Assembly: GCF_020982545.1 (NCBI RefSeq)
Contig: NZ_JAJKLK010000007.1
Coordinates: 310,001 to 374,000, forward strand
Length of the DNA: 64,000 bases
Reading direction: 5' to 3'
Origin: Streptomyces sp. MNU76
GTDB taxonomy: Bacteria; Actinomycetota; Actinomycetes; Streptomycetales; Streptomycetaceae
Shown: one piece after another, positions 56,687 through 63,670 of the stretch
Position numbering within the stretch: position 1 is the stretch's first letter
Layout of the letters: each line of letters opens with the position of its first letter
Notes under the pieces: model-generated
What the model saw: the letters and a program-made list of their open reading frames with translations, nothing else
What the model was told of the DNA's origin: nothing
The model's database searches: none
Program-made: the position numbers and the translations under genes

Positions 56687-58081
56687 TTGTCGCACTACTT
56701 CCGTCCGCTCGCGAACGGCACCCGAACCGATCACCCGGTCCCAGGCCTGCCGTTCGTCGACGACTCCCATGTCCCGCTGGACGAGGGCCCCGAGGCCATC
56801 GAGGCGGTCGGCCGCCACGAGGCCCAGGGCACCTGGGGGCGCTTCGACCCCGAGCGCTCCAACGGCGGGTGGCGGGCCTTCACCACGGACCCCATCAACC
56901 ACAACCTCGCCTGGGCCGTCCGCTACCACCCCGAGCACGGCCGGACCGTGATCCTGATGAGTGACGGACACACCTCTTCCCTGCACAACGACTGGGCGGG
57001 TGACCCGCTGCTGTACCGGGCGGGCGGCTACTGGTGGGACGGCACCACCTGGTACCGGCCCGGCCAGATCTGGGACCCGGTCAGCCAGGACTACGAGCGC
57101 CGCAAGGCACAGGCCGCGGTCACGGTCACCGCGTCCGACATGCTCGACGGCCGCGCCGACCCCTCCCGCGCGCACGTGCTGAAGGTCGCCACCTTCGACC
57201 GCGAGGCGCCGACGCCGGAGAACTGGCTCGACCACCTGGCCATGTGGGCACAACTGCACGCGCAGCAGGAGAACGCCCTGCCACTGGACCGGTGCGTGGT
57301 CAACGTGGCCAGCCCGGAGCTCTCCGGCGACCAGCTGCTGGGGGTCCCCGAAATGGCCGCGAGGGGGGAGATCAGTGCCTCCACGCTGCGGGCCTACATC
57401 TCGCGCCGCGAGAGCGACGTGCCGCTGCCGCAGGCGACCGTCGGGGGCCGCGCGCAGTGGTCGCGGCCGGTGGCCGAGGACTGGGTGGAAGCACGCCGGC
57501 GCTCCGCCGACGGGGTGCGGGCGGCCATGTCCGCCGGCGACCGCGACGAGCTGTCGCCGGGGGCCGCCGAGGTCCGGGACCGGTTCGCAGGCGACTTCCT
57601 CAACACCCTGTGGGAGCGCCCGGACGTGCGGAAACGGTGGATCCTGCGGCAGCGCAACGAGGCGTCGGTCAAGGAGGTCGCCGACAAACTGGCGTGGAGC
57701 GTCGCGGTCAGCCTGGACCGCATCCTGCCCACCGACATCCTCGGCGCGACGATCCGGCACGCCGTCCTCGACGACTTCGCCGAGATGCTCAGGCTCCGCG
57801 ATGCGAAGAGCAGGAAGAAGGCCGCCGAGAAGCCGTACTGGTGGGACCTCAATCTGACGATCCCGGTGGCGAAGATGCTGGACTGGTTCGTCCGGCACCA
57901 TCCCGACGCGGCCCACTGGACGATCGGCGAGATCATGCGCGAGGCGCACAACCGCTGGGACACCCCCGCCGACGCCACCGTCAAGGCCCTGCGCAGCGCG
58001 CTGAACATGGACGGTGAACTCAGCGAGGAGGTCCTCAAGGACTACTTCGACCGGCTCGGGCCCGGAAAGAGCACATCCTGA
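56687..58081 (+). CDS. Hypothetical 464-residue protein with an excisionase-like segment
   Basis: The TTG start has GAAGG upstream. The N-terminal half is Trp/His-rich (YFRPLANGTRTDHPVPGLPF, LAWAVRYHPEHGRTVILMSD, GGYWWDGTTWYRPGQIWDPV). The centre holds MAARGEISASTLRAYISRRE, VPLPQATVGGRAQWSRPVAE, DWVEARRR, which looks like an AlpA/excisionase-type winged helix. The C-terminal half is helical (WILRQRNEASVKEVADKLAW, MLDWFVRHHPDAAHWTIGEI). It probably binds DNA and belongs to the plasmid-like module. No family is recognised. Confidence 0.6.
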   Translation: MSHYFRPLANGTRTDHPVPGLPFVDDSHVPLDEGPEAIEAVGRHEAQGTWGRFDPERSNGGWRAFTTDPINHNLAWAVRYHPEHGRTVILMSDGHTSSLHNDWAGDPLLYRAGGYWWDGTTWYRPGQIWDPVSQDYERRKAQAAVTVTASDMLDGRADPSRAHVLKVATFDREAPTPENWLDHLAMWAQLHAQQENALPLDRCVVNVASPELSGDQLLGVPEMAARGEISASTLRAYISRRESDVPLPQATVGGRAQWSRPVAEDWVEARRRSADGVRAAMSAGDRDELSPGAAEVRDRFAGDFLNTLWERPDVRKRWILRQRNEASVKEVADKLAWSVAVSLDRILPTDILGATIRHAVLDDFAEMLRLRDAKSRKKAAEKPYWWDLNLTIPVAKMLDWFVRHHPDAAHWTIGEIMREAHNRWDTPADATVKALRSALNMDGELSEEVLKDYFDRLGPGKSTS

Positions 58082-58156
58082 CAACTGCCCGTACGACGGT
58101 CAGGACCATCGACCCGCACACCACATCCATCAACCGCACCTGAGAAGGAGGACCCC

Positions 58157-58582
58157 GTGTTCGACCGATTCGCCATCGACGACGGCCGGCACCTGCCGGA
58201 GATCGTCATCGACGAGGACGCGTCCACCCGTGCCGGCGACGCCAGGTTCAAGGCCTCCTGCTCCTGCAACCGGATGCCGAGGCATCCGGCAGGCTCCCGC
58301 AGCCAGGCCCTCGCCGCCCACATCGCCCACGTCAACACCCGCATCGGTCCCTCCAAGGGCCCGGACTGGCTGCCCCTCGAAGCCCGCCTCATCCTGCTCG
58401 TCCTGGGCTGCGCGGTCCTGTGGGCCGGAGCGTTCATCGGCGCTCTCACCCTGGCCGACGCCATGCACCTGACCGGCTCCGCTGCCGCCGGCGCCCGAGT
58501 CGGCGGAGTCCTGACCGGATTCGCCGCCGCCGGGTGCCTCATGGTCGTCGTCCGGCACTACATCGCACCCACCCGGGCCTGA
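58157..58582 (+). CDS. Small two-span membrane protein
   Basis: The protein has 141 residues; GTG 58157 has GAAGGAGG upstream. The cytoplasmic N-terminus (DRFAIDDGRHLPEIVIDEDA, FKASCSCNRMPRHPAGSRSQ, ALAAHIAHVNTRIG) precedes two membrane spans (LILLVLGCAVLWAGAFIGAL; ARVGGVLTGFAAAGCLMVVV). The size and topology resemble the small spread (Spd) proteins of Streptomyces plasmids, but sequence identity to them cannot be claimed. A strong terminator follows. Confidence 0.6.
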   Translation: MFDRFAIDDGRHLPEIVIDEDASTRAGDARFKASCSCNRMPRHPAGSRSQALAAHIAHVNTRIGPSKGPDWLPLEARLILLVLGCAVLWAGAFIGALTLADAMHLTGSAAAGARVGGVLTGFAAAGCLMVVVRHYIAPTRA

Positions 58583-58602
58583 CCCGCACGGCGACGACAC
58601 AC

Positions 58603-58637
58603 GGCGCCCGAAGCCATTAGAGGTGGCTTCGGGCGCC
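58603..58637. terminator. Strong hairpin terminator
   Basis: GGCGCCCGAAGCC and GGCTTCGGGCGCC form a perfect 13-base stem with a nine-base loop, 20 bases after the membrane-protein stop. Confidence 0.8.
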
Positions 58638-58746
58638 GCTCGCGACTGTAGCGGCATCCCCGGCGTGGCGGCGTGCAGGTCCATGCCGGAGATCTTCGCG
58701 CCGTCTACGACCCGGGTCCTCCGGGTACAGCACCCCCCGCAGGCGT

Positions 58747-58761
58747 TCTACTGGCGGTAGA
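58747..58761. promoter_or_regulatory. Short palindrome before the first antitoxin-like gene
   Basis: TCTAC and GTAGA flank TGGCG, centred 16 bases before the ATG at 58770. Ribbon-helix-helix antitoxins usually repress their own operon at such sites. Confidence 0.4.
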
Positions 58762-58769
58762 GTGGCCTT

Positions 58770-59033
58770 ATGGGTGAGCAAGACACCAGCATCAAGACCA
58801 CGAAGGACGTCCGCGACCGCCTGCGGATCCTGGCCAGCGAGCGCGGCACCACCATGAACGATCTCCTGACGGAGCTCGTGACGCGGGAGCTGACCGAGGA
58901 GGAGAAGGAGCTGCGCGCGCAGCAGGCGCTGGAAGAGGTTCAGCAGACGACGGGCGTGACCGTCTCTGAAGACGCACGTACCCGGGCGCGATCCTTCCTG
59001 CAGGGCCTCGGACGGGAGCACCACGCCGCGTGA
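58770..59033 (+). CDS. Ribbon-helix-helix antitoxin-like protein
   Basis: The protein has 87 residues. The opening TSIKTTKDVRDRLRILASER, GTTMNDLLTELVTRELTEEE fits a strand followed by two helices (CopG/Arc type). A charged helical tail follows (RAQQALEEVQQTTGVTVSED) that could wrap a toxin. It overlaps the next gene by four bases (ATGA/GTGA region 59030-59033). It is probably an autorepressor and antitoxin for the PIN-like protein. Confidence 0.7.
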   Translation: MGEQDTSIKTTKDVRDRLRILASERGTTMNDLLTELVTRELTEEEKELRAQQALEEVQQTTGVTVSEDARTRARSFLQGLGREHHAA

Positions 59034-59407
59034 TCCGCGTCCTGCTCGACCACACCTGCATCATGGCGCTCGCCGACGGCGACGAATTCCTCAACGGCCT
59101 GTACGTCGAAGCCAGCTACGGCTACGCCGAGATGGTGATCCCCGCCCTGTCCGCAGCAGTCGCCGAGCGTGAACGACCAGGCGCCGGACAGCACATTCTG
59201 GGGCGCCGCTTCACCACGGCCGCGGACTTCACCAGTGCCCATGCCCTGGTGGCCGGCGCGTGGCGGCAGGCGGACTGGCGGGTGCTGCATCCGGCATCCT
59301 CGGTGATCGTGGCCCAGCAGGCCGGGGAAGACGCCACCCTGCTGTCCCTGGCCCCTGACCTGTACGCGGGCACCGGGGTGAGCCCGCTCAACCCGATGAG
59401 CCCCTGA
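59030..59407 (+). CDS. PIN-like putative toxin
   Basis: The protein has 125 residues. It begins MIRVLLDHTCIMALADGDEF, LNGLYVEASYGYAEMVIPAL, where the Asp after the first strand fits the first acidic residue of PIN nucleases. A middle part (HALVAGAWRQADWRVLHPAS) and VIVAQQAGEDATLLSLAPDL follow. The other PIN acids are not all recognisable. Its coupling to a ribbon-helix-helix gene supports a VapC-like toxin, possibly inactive. Confidence 0.55.
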   Translation: MIRVLLDHTCIMALADGDEFLNGLYVEASYGYAEMVIPALSAAVAERERPGAGQHILGRRFTTAADFTSAHALVAGAWRQADWRVLHPASSVIVAQQAGEDATLLSLAPDLYAGTGVSPLNPMSP

Positions 59408-59456
59408 CGCCGCTCTCGCCCAGTGCGGGCACCTGCCCGCTGCCGGGGGATGGCAG

Positions 59457-59930
59457 TTGCTGACTTCCGGCACCGGCCGGGTCCGGTTCCCGCTCGTGCG
59501 GTGGGTGCTCGCTCCGCGCACGACGTGGCAGGCGCGGCGGCTGGCTGCCGACTTCGGTGAGGGGATGGATGCCCGGACCGCGTGGGTGATGGCACGCCTG
59601 GCCCGTCATCCCGACGAACGCGGCTACGCCATGGCCACCTGGACGACGAACGCCGCGCTACTGACTGAGGGGGCGTTGGTTCAGGCGCTGGCCTTCGGCT
59701 CGTGGGGGCTCCACGGCGGGCCGGCTACTCGCGCCGTGCGAGGTCCTCGGGTGCGGGCTGGTACCGGGTCACGTACGGGTGGCCGCTGTAGTCGACGGTC
59801 ACCGTGTGCCGCAGGACATCGTCGTCGGCGTCGTAGAAGATGTGCTCGATCTCCAGGCAGACCCGTTCGGTGGAGATGCCGAAGTCCTGCGCCTCCTGGT
59901 CGTTCACCAGCCGGACCCTCGTGCCGGTGA
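59457..59930 (+). CDS. Uncertain ORF, coding-like in its first half
   Basis: From TTG 59457 the frame reads TGRVRFPLVRWVLAPRTTWQ, ARRLAADFGEGMDARTAWVM, ARLARHPDERGYAMATWTTN, with normal high-GC third positions to about 59690. Beyond that it runs over the opposite-strand gene with Arg-rich, shadow-like sequence. It may be a truncated gene whose true end was lost. No family is recognised. Confidence 0.3.
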   Translation: MLTSGTGRVRFPLVRWVLAPRTTWQARRLAADFGEGMDARTAWVMARLARHPDERGYAMATWTTNAALLTEGALVQALAFGSWGLHGGPATRAVRGPRVRAGTGSRTGGRCSRRSPCAAGHRRRRRRRCARSPGRPVRWRCRSPAPPGRSPAGPSCR

Positions 59931-60030
59931 TCACCCGCACCGTGCCGGGAGGTGAGCCCGGCGGCGGCTCGATGGTGCCGCCCAGCCGTGCCCGAGCCGA
60001 CCCGCTCTGCGTCTCGCCGTGTTCCGCCAT
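59725..60030 (-). CDS. Small protein resembling the end of a UTRA domain
   Basis: The protein has 101 residues from ATG 60030. The start is hydrophilic (MAEHGETQSGSARARLGGTI), then VRVITGTRVRLVNDQEAQDF, GISTERVCLEIEHIFYDADD and LRHTVTVDYSGHPYVTRYQP. The second half follows the strand order of the last third of a UTRA ligand-binding domain, but the winged helix is absent. It is divergent from the small gene at 60205 with a strong inverted repeat between them. The UTRA similarity is weak. Confidence 0.55.
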   Translation of the reverse strand: MAEHGETQSGSARARLGGTIEPPPGSPPGTVRVITGTRVRLVNDQEAQDFGISTERVCLEIEHIFYDADDDVLRHTVTVDYSGHPYVTRYQPAPEDLARRE

Positions 60031-60087
60031 GGCTGCCACCGTACTGAGCGCTGATGCCGGGGCACAGATGACGGACCACCCTCGCCT

Positions 60088-60136
60088 TGCGCAATGCGCA
60101 CACCTTGTGCCACTCTCCAGGTGTGCGCAATGCACA
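60088..60136. promoter_or_regulatory. Long inverted repeat in a divergent promoter region
   Basis: TGCGCAATGCGCACACCT (60088-60105) and AGGTGTGCGCAATGCACA (60119-60136) match at 16 of 18 positions with a 13-base spacer. Each arm itself contains TGCGCA. It lies between the starts of divergent genes at 60030 and 60205 and is a likely shared operator. Confidence 0.6.
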
Positions 60137-60204
60137 CACCCTTTGCGGGTGGCCCCACTGACCGTGGAACCGCCCAACCACCGCCGCTGCCAAGGAGACT
60201 GACC

Positions 60205-60429
60205 ATGGGGATGTTCAAGAACAAGGAAGAGGCCCTGCGGATGGCCGACCACCTCATCGAGGCGACGCGGCCGGAGACCGAGCGGATCATCGCGAAGGCC
60301 CGCAGCGACCGGGAGAGCACGCCCACCACGACCCACGACAGCGGGACGAACTCCACCACCGTCATCAACGGCGACCACCAGGGCATCACCGGCGGCGTCC
60401 ACCACGGCGACCTCCACTTCGGCCGCTGA
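60205..60429 (+). CDS. Small protein with a Gly/His-rich tail
   Basis: The protein has 74 residues; ATG 60205 follows AAGGAG. A helical part MGMFKNKEEALRMADHLIEA, TRPETERIIAKARSDRE is followed by a Thr-rich linker and INGDHQGITGGVHHGDLHFG. The tail resembles short beta-repeat motifs found in actinobacterial conflict-associated proteins, where it may mediate assembly. Function is unknown. A terminator follows at 60450. Confidence 0.6.
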   Translation: MGMFKNKEEALRMADHLIEATRPETERIIAKARSDRESTPTTTHDSGTNSTTVINGDHQGITGGVHHGDLHFGR

Positions 60430-60449
60430 GCCGACTCCGCCCACGGTCT

Positions 60450-60476
60450 GGCCCCTGCAGATCAACGGCAGGGGCC
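60450..60476 (+). terminator. Hairpin terminator
   Basis: GGCCCCTGC and GCAGGGGCC form a perfect nine-base stem (nine-base loop) 20 bases after the stop at 60429. Confidence 0.75.
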
Positions 60477-60504
60477 GCACCCCTACCCAGCAAGGAAAAC
60501 GCCC

Positions 60505-60879
60505 GTGTCCGTGCACGTGACGAAGACCAGCGGCCATACCGCAGAGATCACTTGGGACCCGAAGAGCGACGACCCCCAGGGTTACCTGGCGACAGCCATC
60601 GAGAGCGACCAGCTCGCCTACGCGCTGGAGGCTCTCGGTGACCCCGCCGACGTGGGACTCGAGGGGGCATCGCCGGAGAGCGCACTGCAGACGGCGGCGT
60701 GCACGGCCCAACTGGCGGCACTGTTGGAACGGCGCTCCGCCGTTCAGATCGTCCGGCTCCGTGACGACCACAAGCTCTCGTGGCGGCGAATCGCCGCAGC
60801 GATCCTCGATGACCCGGAGAAGCAGTCGTCGGTCCGACGGATGTACGACTCCGGCCGCCGCCACCTGGGCGACCACTGA
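60505..60879 (+). CDS. Small helix-turn-helix-like protein
   Basis: The protein has 124 residues from a GTG with AAGGAAAA upstream. It contains VHVTKTSGHTAEITWDPKSD, SDQLAYALEALGDPADVGLE, AQLAALLERRSAVQIVRLRD and DHKLSWRRIAAAILDDPEKQ, SSVRRMYDSGRRHLG. The last segment (SWRRIAAAI, RRMYD) looks like a helix-turn-helix used for DNA binding. It belongs to a row of small genes, each with its own ribosome site. No exact family is recognised. Confidence 0.6.
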   Translation: MSVHVTKTSGHTAEITWDPKSDDPQGYLATAIESDQLAYALEALGDPADVGLEGASPESALQTAACTAQLAALLERRSAVQIVRLRDDHKLSWRRIAAAILDDPEKQSSVRRMYDSGRRHLGDH

Positions 60880-60924
60880 TCACCACCCGGCAAAACCAAC
60901 GACCGGCTGGGGAAGGAGAAGTTC

Positions 60925-61044
60925 ATGTCCGAGCAGACGTCGCCCGAGGTGATGGAAGCCCTGCGGCAAGCCGCCATTGCGCAGGAGGAAGCCTCGCGGC
61001 AGCTGGCAGAGGAGATAGCGCGGCTGGCAGAGGAAGGCACGTGA
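60925..61044 (+). CDS. 39-residue helical peptide
   Basis: ATG 60925 has GGAAGGAG upstream. The sequence is MSEQTSPEVMEALRQAAIAQ, EEASRQLAEEIARLAEEGT, a single amphipathic helix with heptad-like Leu/Ala spacing, so a short coiled coil is likely. It is followed by a strong bidirectional terminator. It may be a small partner protein or an antitoxin-like peptide. Confidence 0.55.
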   Translation: MSEQTSPEVMEALRQAAIAQEEASRQLAEEIARLAEEGT

Positions 61045-61073
61045 CCATCAGTCGCCCGTAGCTTCGGTGACGT

Positions 61074-61104
61074 GGGCCTGCGCCAGACTTCCTGGCGCAG
61101 GCCC
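61074..61104. terminator. Bidirectional hairpin terminator
   Basis: GGGCCTGCGCCAG and CTGGCGCAGGCCC are perfect 13-base arms with a five-base loop, between the peptide gene and the convergent small membrane gene. Confidence 0.8.
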
Positions 61105-61112
61105 GTGGGCCG

Positions 61113-61313
61113 TCAGAGGAGCCCCAGCGCTGCCAATGTGGTCAGAGAGAGCCCCATGGAGACAGCGAAAGCACCTCCCGCAGAGAGGATCGCTTCAGCC
61201 ATGGACACACCGGTGGTGTACGTGAGAATGGCGGTGCCGGTGGCCACGATTATGGAAACCAGCGCGCAGATCACGACCAGTAGAACCTTGACGCTGAACG
61301 TCGGGTTGGACAT
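61113..61313 (-). CDS. Small two-span membrane protein
   Basis: The protein has 66 residues: MSNPTFSVKVLLVVICALVS, IIVATGTAILTYTTG (span 1) and VSMAEAILSAGGAFAVSMGL, SLTTLAALGLL (span 2). There is almost no soluble part. It resembles small holin-like or spread-type membrane proteins of mobile elements, but no family can be assigned. It is convergent with the peptide gene. The gap 61314-61955 has no gene I can support. Confidence 0.6.
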   Translation of the reverse strand: MSNPTFSVKVLLVVICALVSIIVATGTAILTYTTGVSMAEAILSAGGAFAVSMGLSLTTLAALGLL

Positions 61314-61955
61314 GGGTCCGGATGACCTTTCCGGTGGCCGGACCTGGGGTGCATGGCACTCAGCCCGACCACCACGTAATCAACGTGGGATCTTGCTGAG
61401 GCCGTGCCGACGTTCACTGGTCTCTACTGCCCTGCCAAGGCTCTCCTGAGGCTGTCAATCCCGGTGTCTTAGGCCGTCAGTTCCATGTCGACCCCGATTC
61501 CGGCCCCATAAGGCTCCGCAGAATGGTCGAGAGCAAGCGAGTGCGTGATGAGGCTCAAGCCCACTTCGGAGCGCCTTGGTGTCGGCCGGCCCAGGACACG
61601 TCGGGGTCCCGAGCTCACGCACATCGAACGCACACAATAGCGGGCCACGGAACCCCAACGGGGGGTGCCACGCACACGTGTTCAGACGGAAAACCGGCAA
61701 CCCTCGAGAAACGGTCGGCCTGCTGGGGTAGGTGCTGGCTGGCGTAGCCGGCGATCAGAGCGCGCCGTCTGCGCAGCCGTCGGCCCTCCCGTGGGGAGGC
61801 CGGGAGGGACGGCGCGGCCCCGCCCAGGTGACAGCACGCGGGCGGGGCCAAAGGTGGGGCCTCCACGGGGGTTGGAGGATCACCGTCGTCACAGCATTGC
61901 ACTGGATTCGGCCACACGACAGGGCTTTGACCGGAATCAGTCGCATAGGGGGTAC

Positions 61956-61979
61956 GGGTACGGGTACGTACCCGTACCC
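61956..61979. promoter_or_regulatory. Perfect 24-bp palindrome before an antitoxin-like gene
   Basis: GGGTACGGGTAC is followed directly by its reverse complement GTACCCGTACCC. A further GGGTAC unit lies just upstream. It ends 22 bases before the ATG at 62002 and is the best operator candidate in the window, probably bound by the encoded antitoxin-like protein. Confidence 0.75.
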
Positions 61980-62001
61980 TTGGGGGATGGGAAGGAGCAC
62001 G

Positions 62002-62262
62002 ATGATGTCCGATGCCAACGTCCGCATCCCCGAGGAAGCCAAAGATCGGCTGGCCGCTATAGCCGCCGCTGAGGGCTTGTCGCTGCGCGCGTATCTCGCC
62101 CGTCTCGCTGAGACGCTCCTGACTCCGGCCGAGCGTGCCGAGCGGGCAGAGAAGGCCCTGGCCGCGTTGAAGGAGTGGAACGGCTACGCGCCGACCGCGG
62201 CTGAGCAGGAGGACCTGGACAGCGAGCTGGACCGGCGCCTCGCCGAGGTGAAGGGCCGGTGA
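62002..62262 (+). CDS. Antitoxin-like protein (ribbon-helix-helix type)
   Basis: The protein has 86 residues; ATG 62002 has GAAGGAG upstream. It contains MSDANVRIPEEAKDRLAAIA, AAEGLSLRAYLARLAETLLT (strand-helix-helix), then a charged tail PAERAERAEKALAALKEWNG, DLDSELDRRLAEVKGR. This is the usual layout of VapB-type antitoxins. It overlaps the toxin-like gene by four bases (GTGA at 62259). Confidence 0.75.
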   Translation: MMSDANVRIPEEAKDRLAAIAAAEGLSLRAYLARLAETLLTPAERAERAEKALAALKEWNGYAPTAAEQEDLDSELDRRLAEVKGR

Positions 62263-62639
62263 GCGAGGCCATGCACATCGTGCTGGACGACTCTGCAATG
62301 GCCGCGGCCGGCCAGGGCAACGTCCTTGCTTCCCGCCTGATCCACCGCGCCCACGCCGAGCCGGGCTGGTTCCTGTACGCCCCGGCATGCGCACTGGTCG
62401 AGGCCGACCGGATCCGGCCCGGAACAGCCGAACACCTGGCGGCTCTGCCGGGCATCACGGTCCTGGACCTGGACCTGGCCGCCGCGTTAGCCGTGGCGCG
62501 CCAGGAGACATGGGCGGCGGCTCACAGCCAGTACGCGGCGCTGCCCACGCCCGACCGTCCTGATGGGGCGATCGTTGCCACCACAGTTCCGAAGCGGTGG
62601 GAGGGGGAGCCGGTGCGTGTCCTGGACCTGAATCCCTGA
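62259..62639 (+). CDS. PIN-domain-like putative toxin
   Basis: The protein has 126 residues. It contains MHIVLDDSAMAAAGQGNVLA (first acidic strand), LIHRAHAEPGWFLYAPACAL, VEADRIRPGTAEHLAALPGI, LDLDLAAALAVARQETWAAA and PTPDRPDGAIVATTVPKRWE. Asp in VLDDS, Glu/Asp in LVEADR and the PDGAIVAT segment fit the spaced acids of PIN nucleases (VapC). It is a diverged relative of the toxin-like gene at 59030. Target RNA is unknown. Confidence 0.65.
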   Translation: MSEAMHIVLDDSAMAAAGQGNVLASRLIHRAHAEPGWFLYAPACALVEADRIRPGTAEHLAALPGITVLDLDLAAALAVARQETWAAAHSQYAALPTPDRPDGAIVATTVPKRWEGEPVRVLDLNP

Positions 62640-62780
62640 GGGCGACCCAAATGGCAAGGATGTGGACACGGGGGCGGCCCAGCTGTGTTCGCGGCTGCAC
62701 CCGTGCGCAACGTCAGTCGTCGCTGCGCTGATGGGCTGGTTGAGGACGCGGCGGTGGCGGCGGTGACTGCCGAACGACAG

Positions 62781-62840
62781 ATGAGGCAACCCTAGTAATC
62801 CCTTTGCGATCAAGAGAGGGGATTACTAGGGTTGCCTCAT
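62781..62840. promoter_or_regulatory. Perfect 22-bp inverted repeat ending on a start codon
   Basis: The arms 62781-62802 and 62819-62840 are exact reverse complements (outer sequence ATGAGGCAACCC, inner CTAGTAATCCC), with a 16-base spacer. The right arm includes the first two bases of the ATG at 62839. A transcript starting upstream would fold the start region into a 22-base-pair stem; as DNA it is an operator- or recombination-site-like sequence. There is no other ribosome site. Confidence 0.8.
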
Positions 62841-63561
62841 GAGTGAAGAGATGGGACGGCACCCCCTGGAGAGGGCTGTCCGTGCTGAACTGCATGCCAG
62901 CCTCGACGACTTGGCGTGGGCATTCGCCCGGCGTGCGGCCGGTCTCGGGCCGGAGGACCCGCCGATCAGCCTCTACGACCATGGCCTCAGCGATGACCAG
63001 ATCAAGGCCGCCCGGCTGGCTCGGGTCGCCATCTACAAGCACCTCGAAATGCTGGCCAGCTCCAGCATCCGCGTCGATGTCGGGCACGCGCTGGAGCACG
63101 GCGGGAACTGGGACGAGGTCGCCGAGGCCCTTGAGGTCAGCCGTCAGGCCGTCGCCAAACGGTTCGGCGACCTGCGGCGTGGCGAGAACGTCGCCGTGGT
63201 GATCTCGCGCCGCGACCGTGTACGCGAGTACCCCGATGACACACGTGTCCGTGTCGGAGAAGTCGGCGGTCCCGAACAGTACGACAGCGACCGCGGCGTC
63301 TGGCCCATCGGCAAGAAGGTCCGCGCCGAGGCAAGGTACGCCATCGTCGCCGTAGATGGCATCGTGCGGCGCATCTACGAACTCGACCCGGCCGGCTGGC
63401 GCGAGGCCGAGCCGAACAAATGGGAGTTCACCGCCGTCGGCGGCCGTGAACTCGACGTCGAGGCGATCGCCACGGCGTACACGGCGGGGGAGCTCCCGCT
63501 CCGGCCGGGCGACGACTGCCCCACCCGCGTCGGCGGCGCCTACCGTCCCCACTGGTTCTGA
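62839..63561 (+). CDS. Helix-turn-helix protein upstream of a zeta-type toxin
   Basis: The protein has 240 residues. It has an N-terminal helical region (HPLERAVRAELHASLDDLAW, SDDQIKAARLARVAIYKHLE), a helix-turn-helix (GGNWDEVAEALEVSRQAVAK, RFGDLRRGENV) and a C-terminal small-domain part (RRDRVREYPDDTRVRVGEVG, RYAIVAVDGIVRRIYELDPA, GWREAEPNKWEFTAVGG) like a PUA or EVE-type RNA-related fold. The start sits in the large inverted repeat. It is likely the DNA-binding and antitoxin-like first gene of the operon. Confidence 0.7.
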   Translation: MSEEMGRHPLERAVRAELHASLDDLAWAFARRAAGLGPEDPPISLYDHGLSDDQIKAARLARVAIYKHLEMLASSSIRVDVGHALEHGGNWDEVAEALEVSRQAVAKRFGDLRRGENVAVVISRRDRVREYPDDTRVRVGEVGGPEQYDSDRGVWPIGKKVRAEARYAIVAVDGIVRRIYELDPAGWREAEPNKWEFTAVGGRELDVEAIATAYTAGELPLRPGDDCPTRVGGAYRPHWF

Positions 63562-63580
63562 CCGACGCGGAGAGCACCCG

Positions 63581-63670
63581 ATGACCAGCCGCAGCTACTC
63601 GTCCGAGGCGTACCACCCGGGTCCCCGGGACGGCCGCCGGCCCCAGGAGAAGAGGAAGGGATTGCGGTGA
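63581..63670 (+). CDS. 29-residue peptide before the zeta-type gene
   Basis: ATG 63581 (GGAGAG upstream) encodes MTSRSYSSEAYHPGPRDGRR, PQEKRKGLR, a basic peptide. Its TGA overlaps the GTG of the next gene (GTGA). The tight coupling suggests it is translated, either as a leader or as a small partner. Confidence 0.5.
   Translation: MTSRSYSSEAYHPGPRDGRRPQEKRKGLR

Noticed and set aside
55190..58084. 964-codon minus-strand open frame
   Set aside because: It spans three plus-strand genes that are coupled or have ribosome sites; shadow.
59725..60876. 383-codon minus frame extending the UTRA-like gene upstream
   Set aside because: The extension runs opposite two plus-strand genes and a terminator; the ATG at 60030 fits the divergent promoter region.
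61455..61700. Minus-strand frame of 81 codons in the 61.3-61.95 kb gap
   Set aside because: No ribosome site, mixed codon use and no domain.
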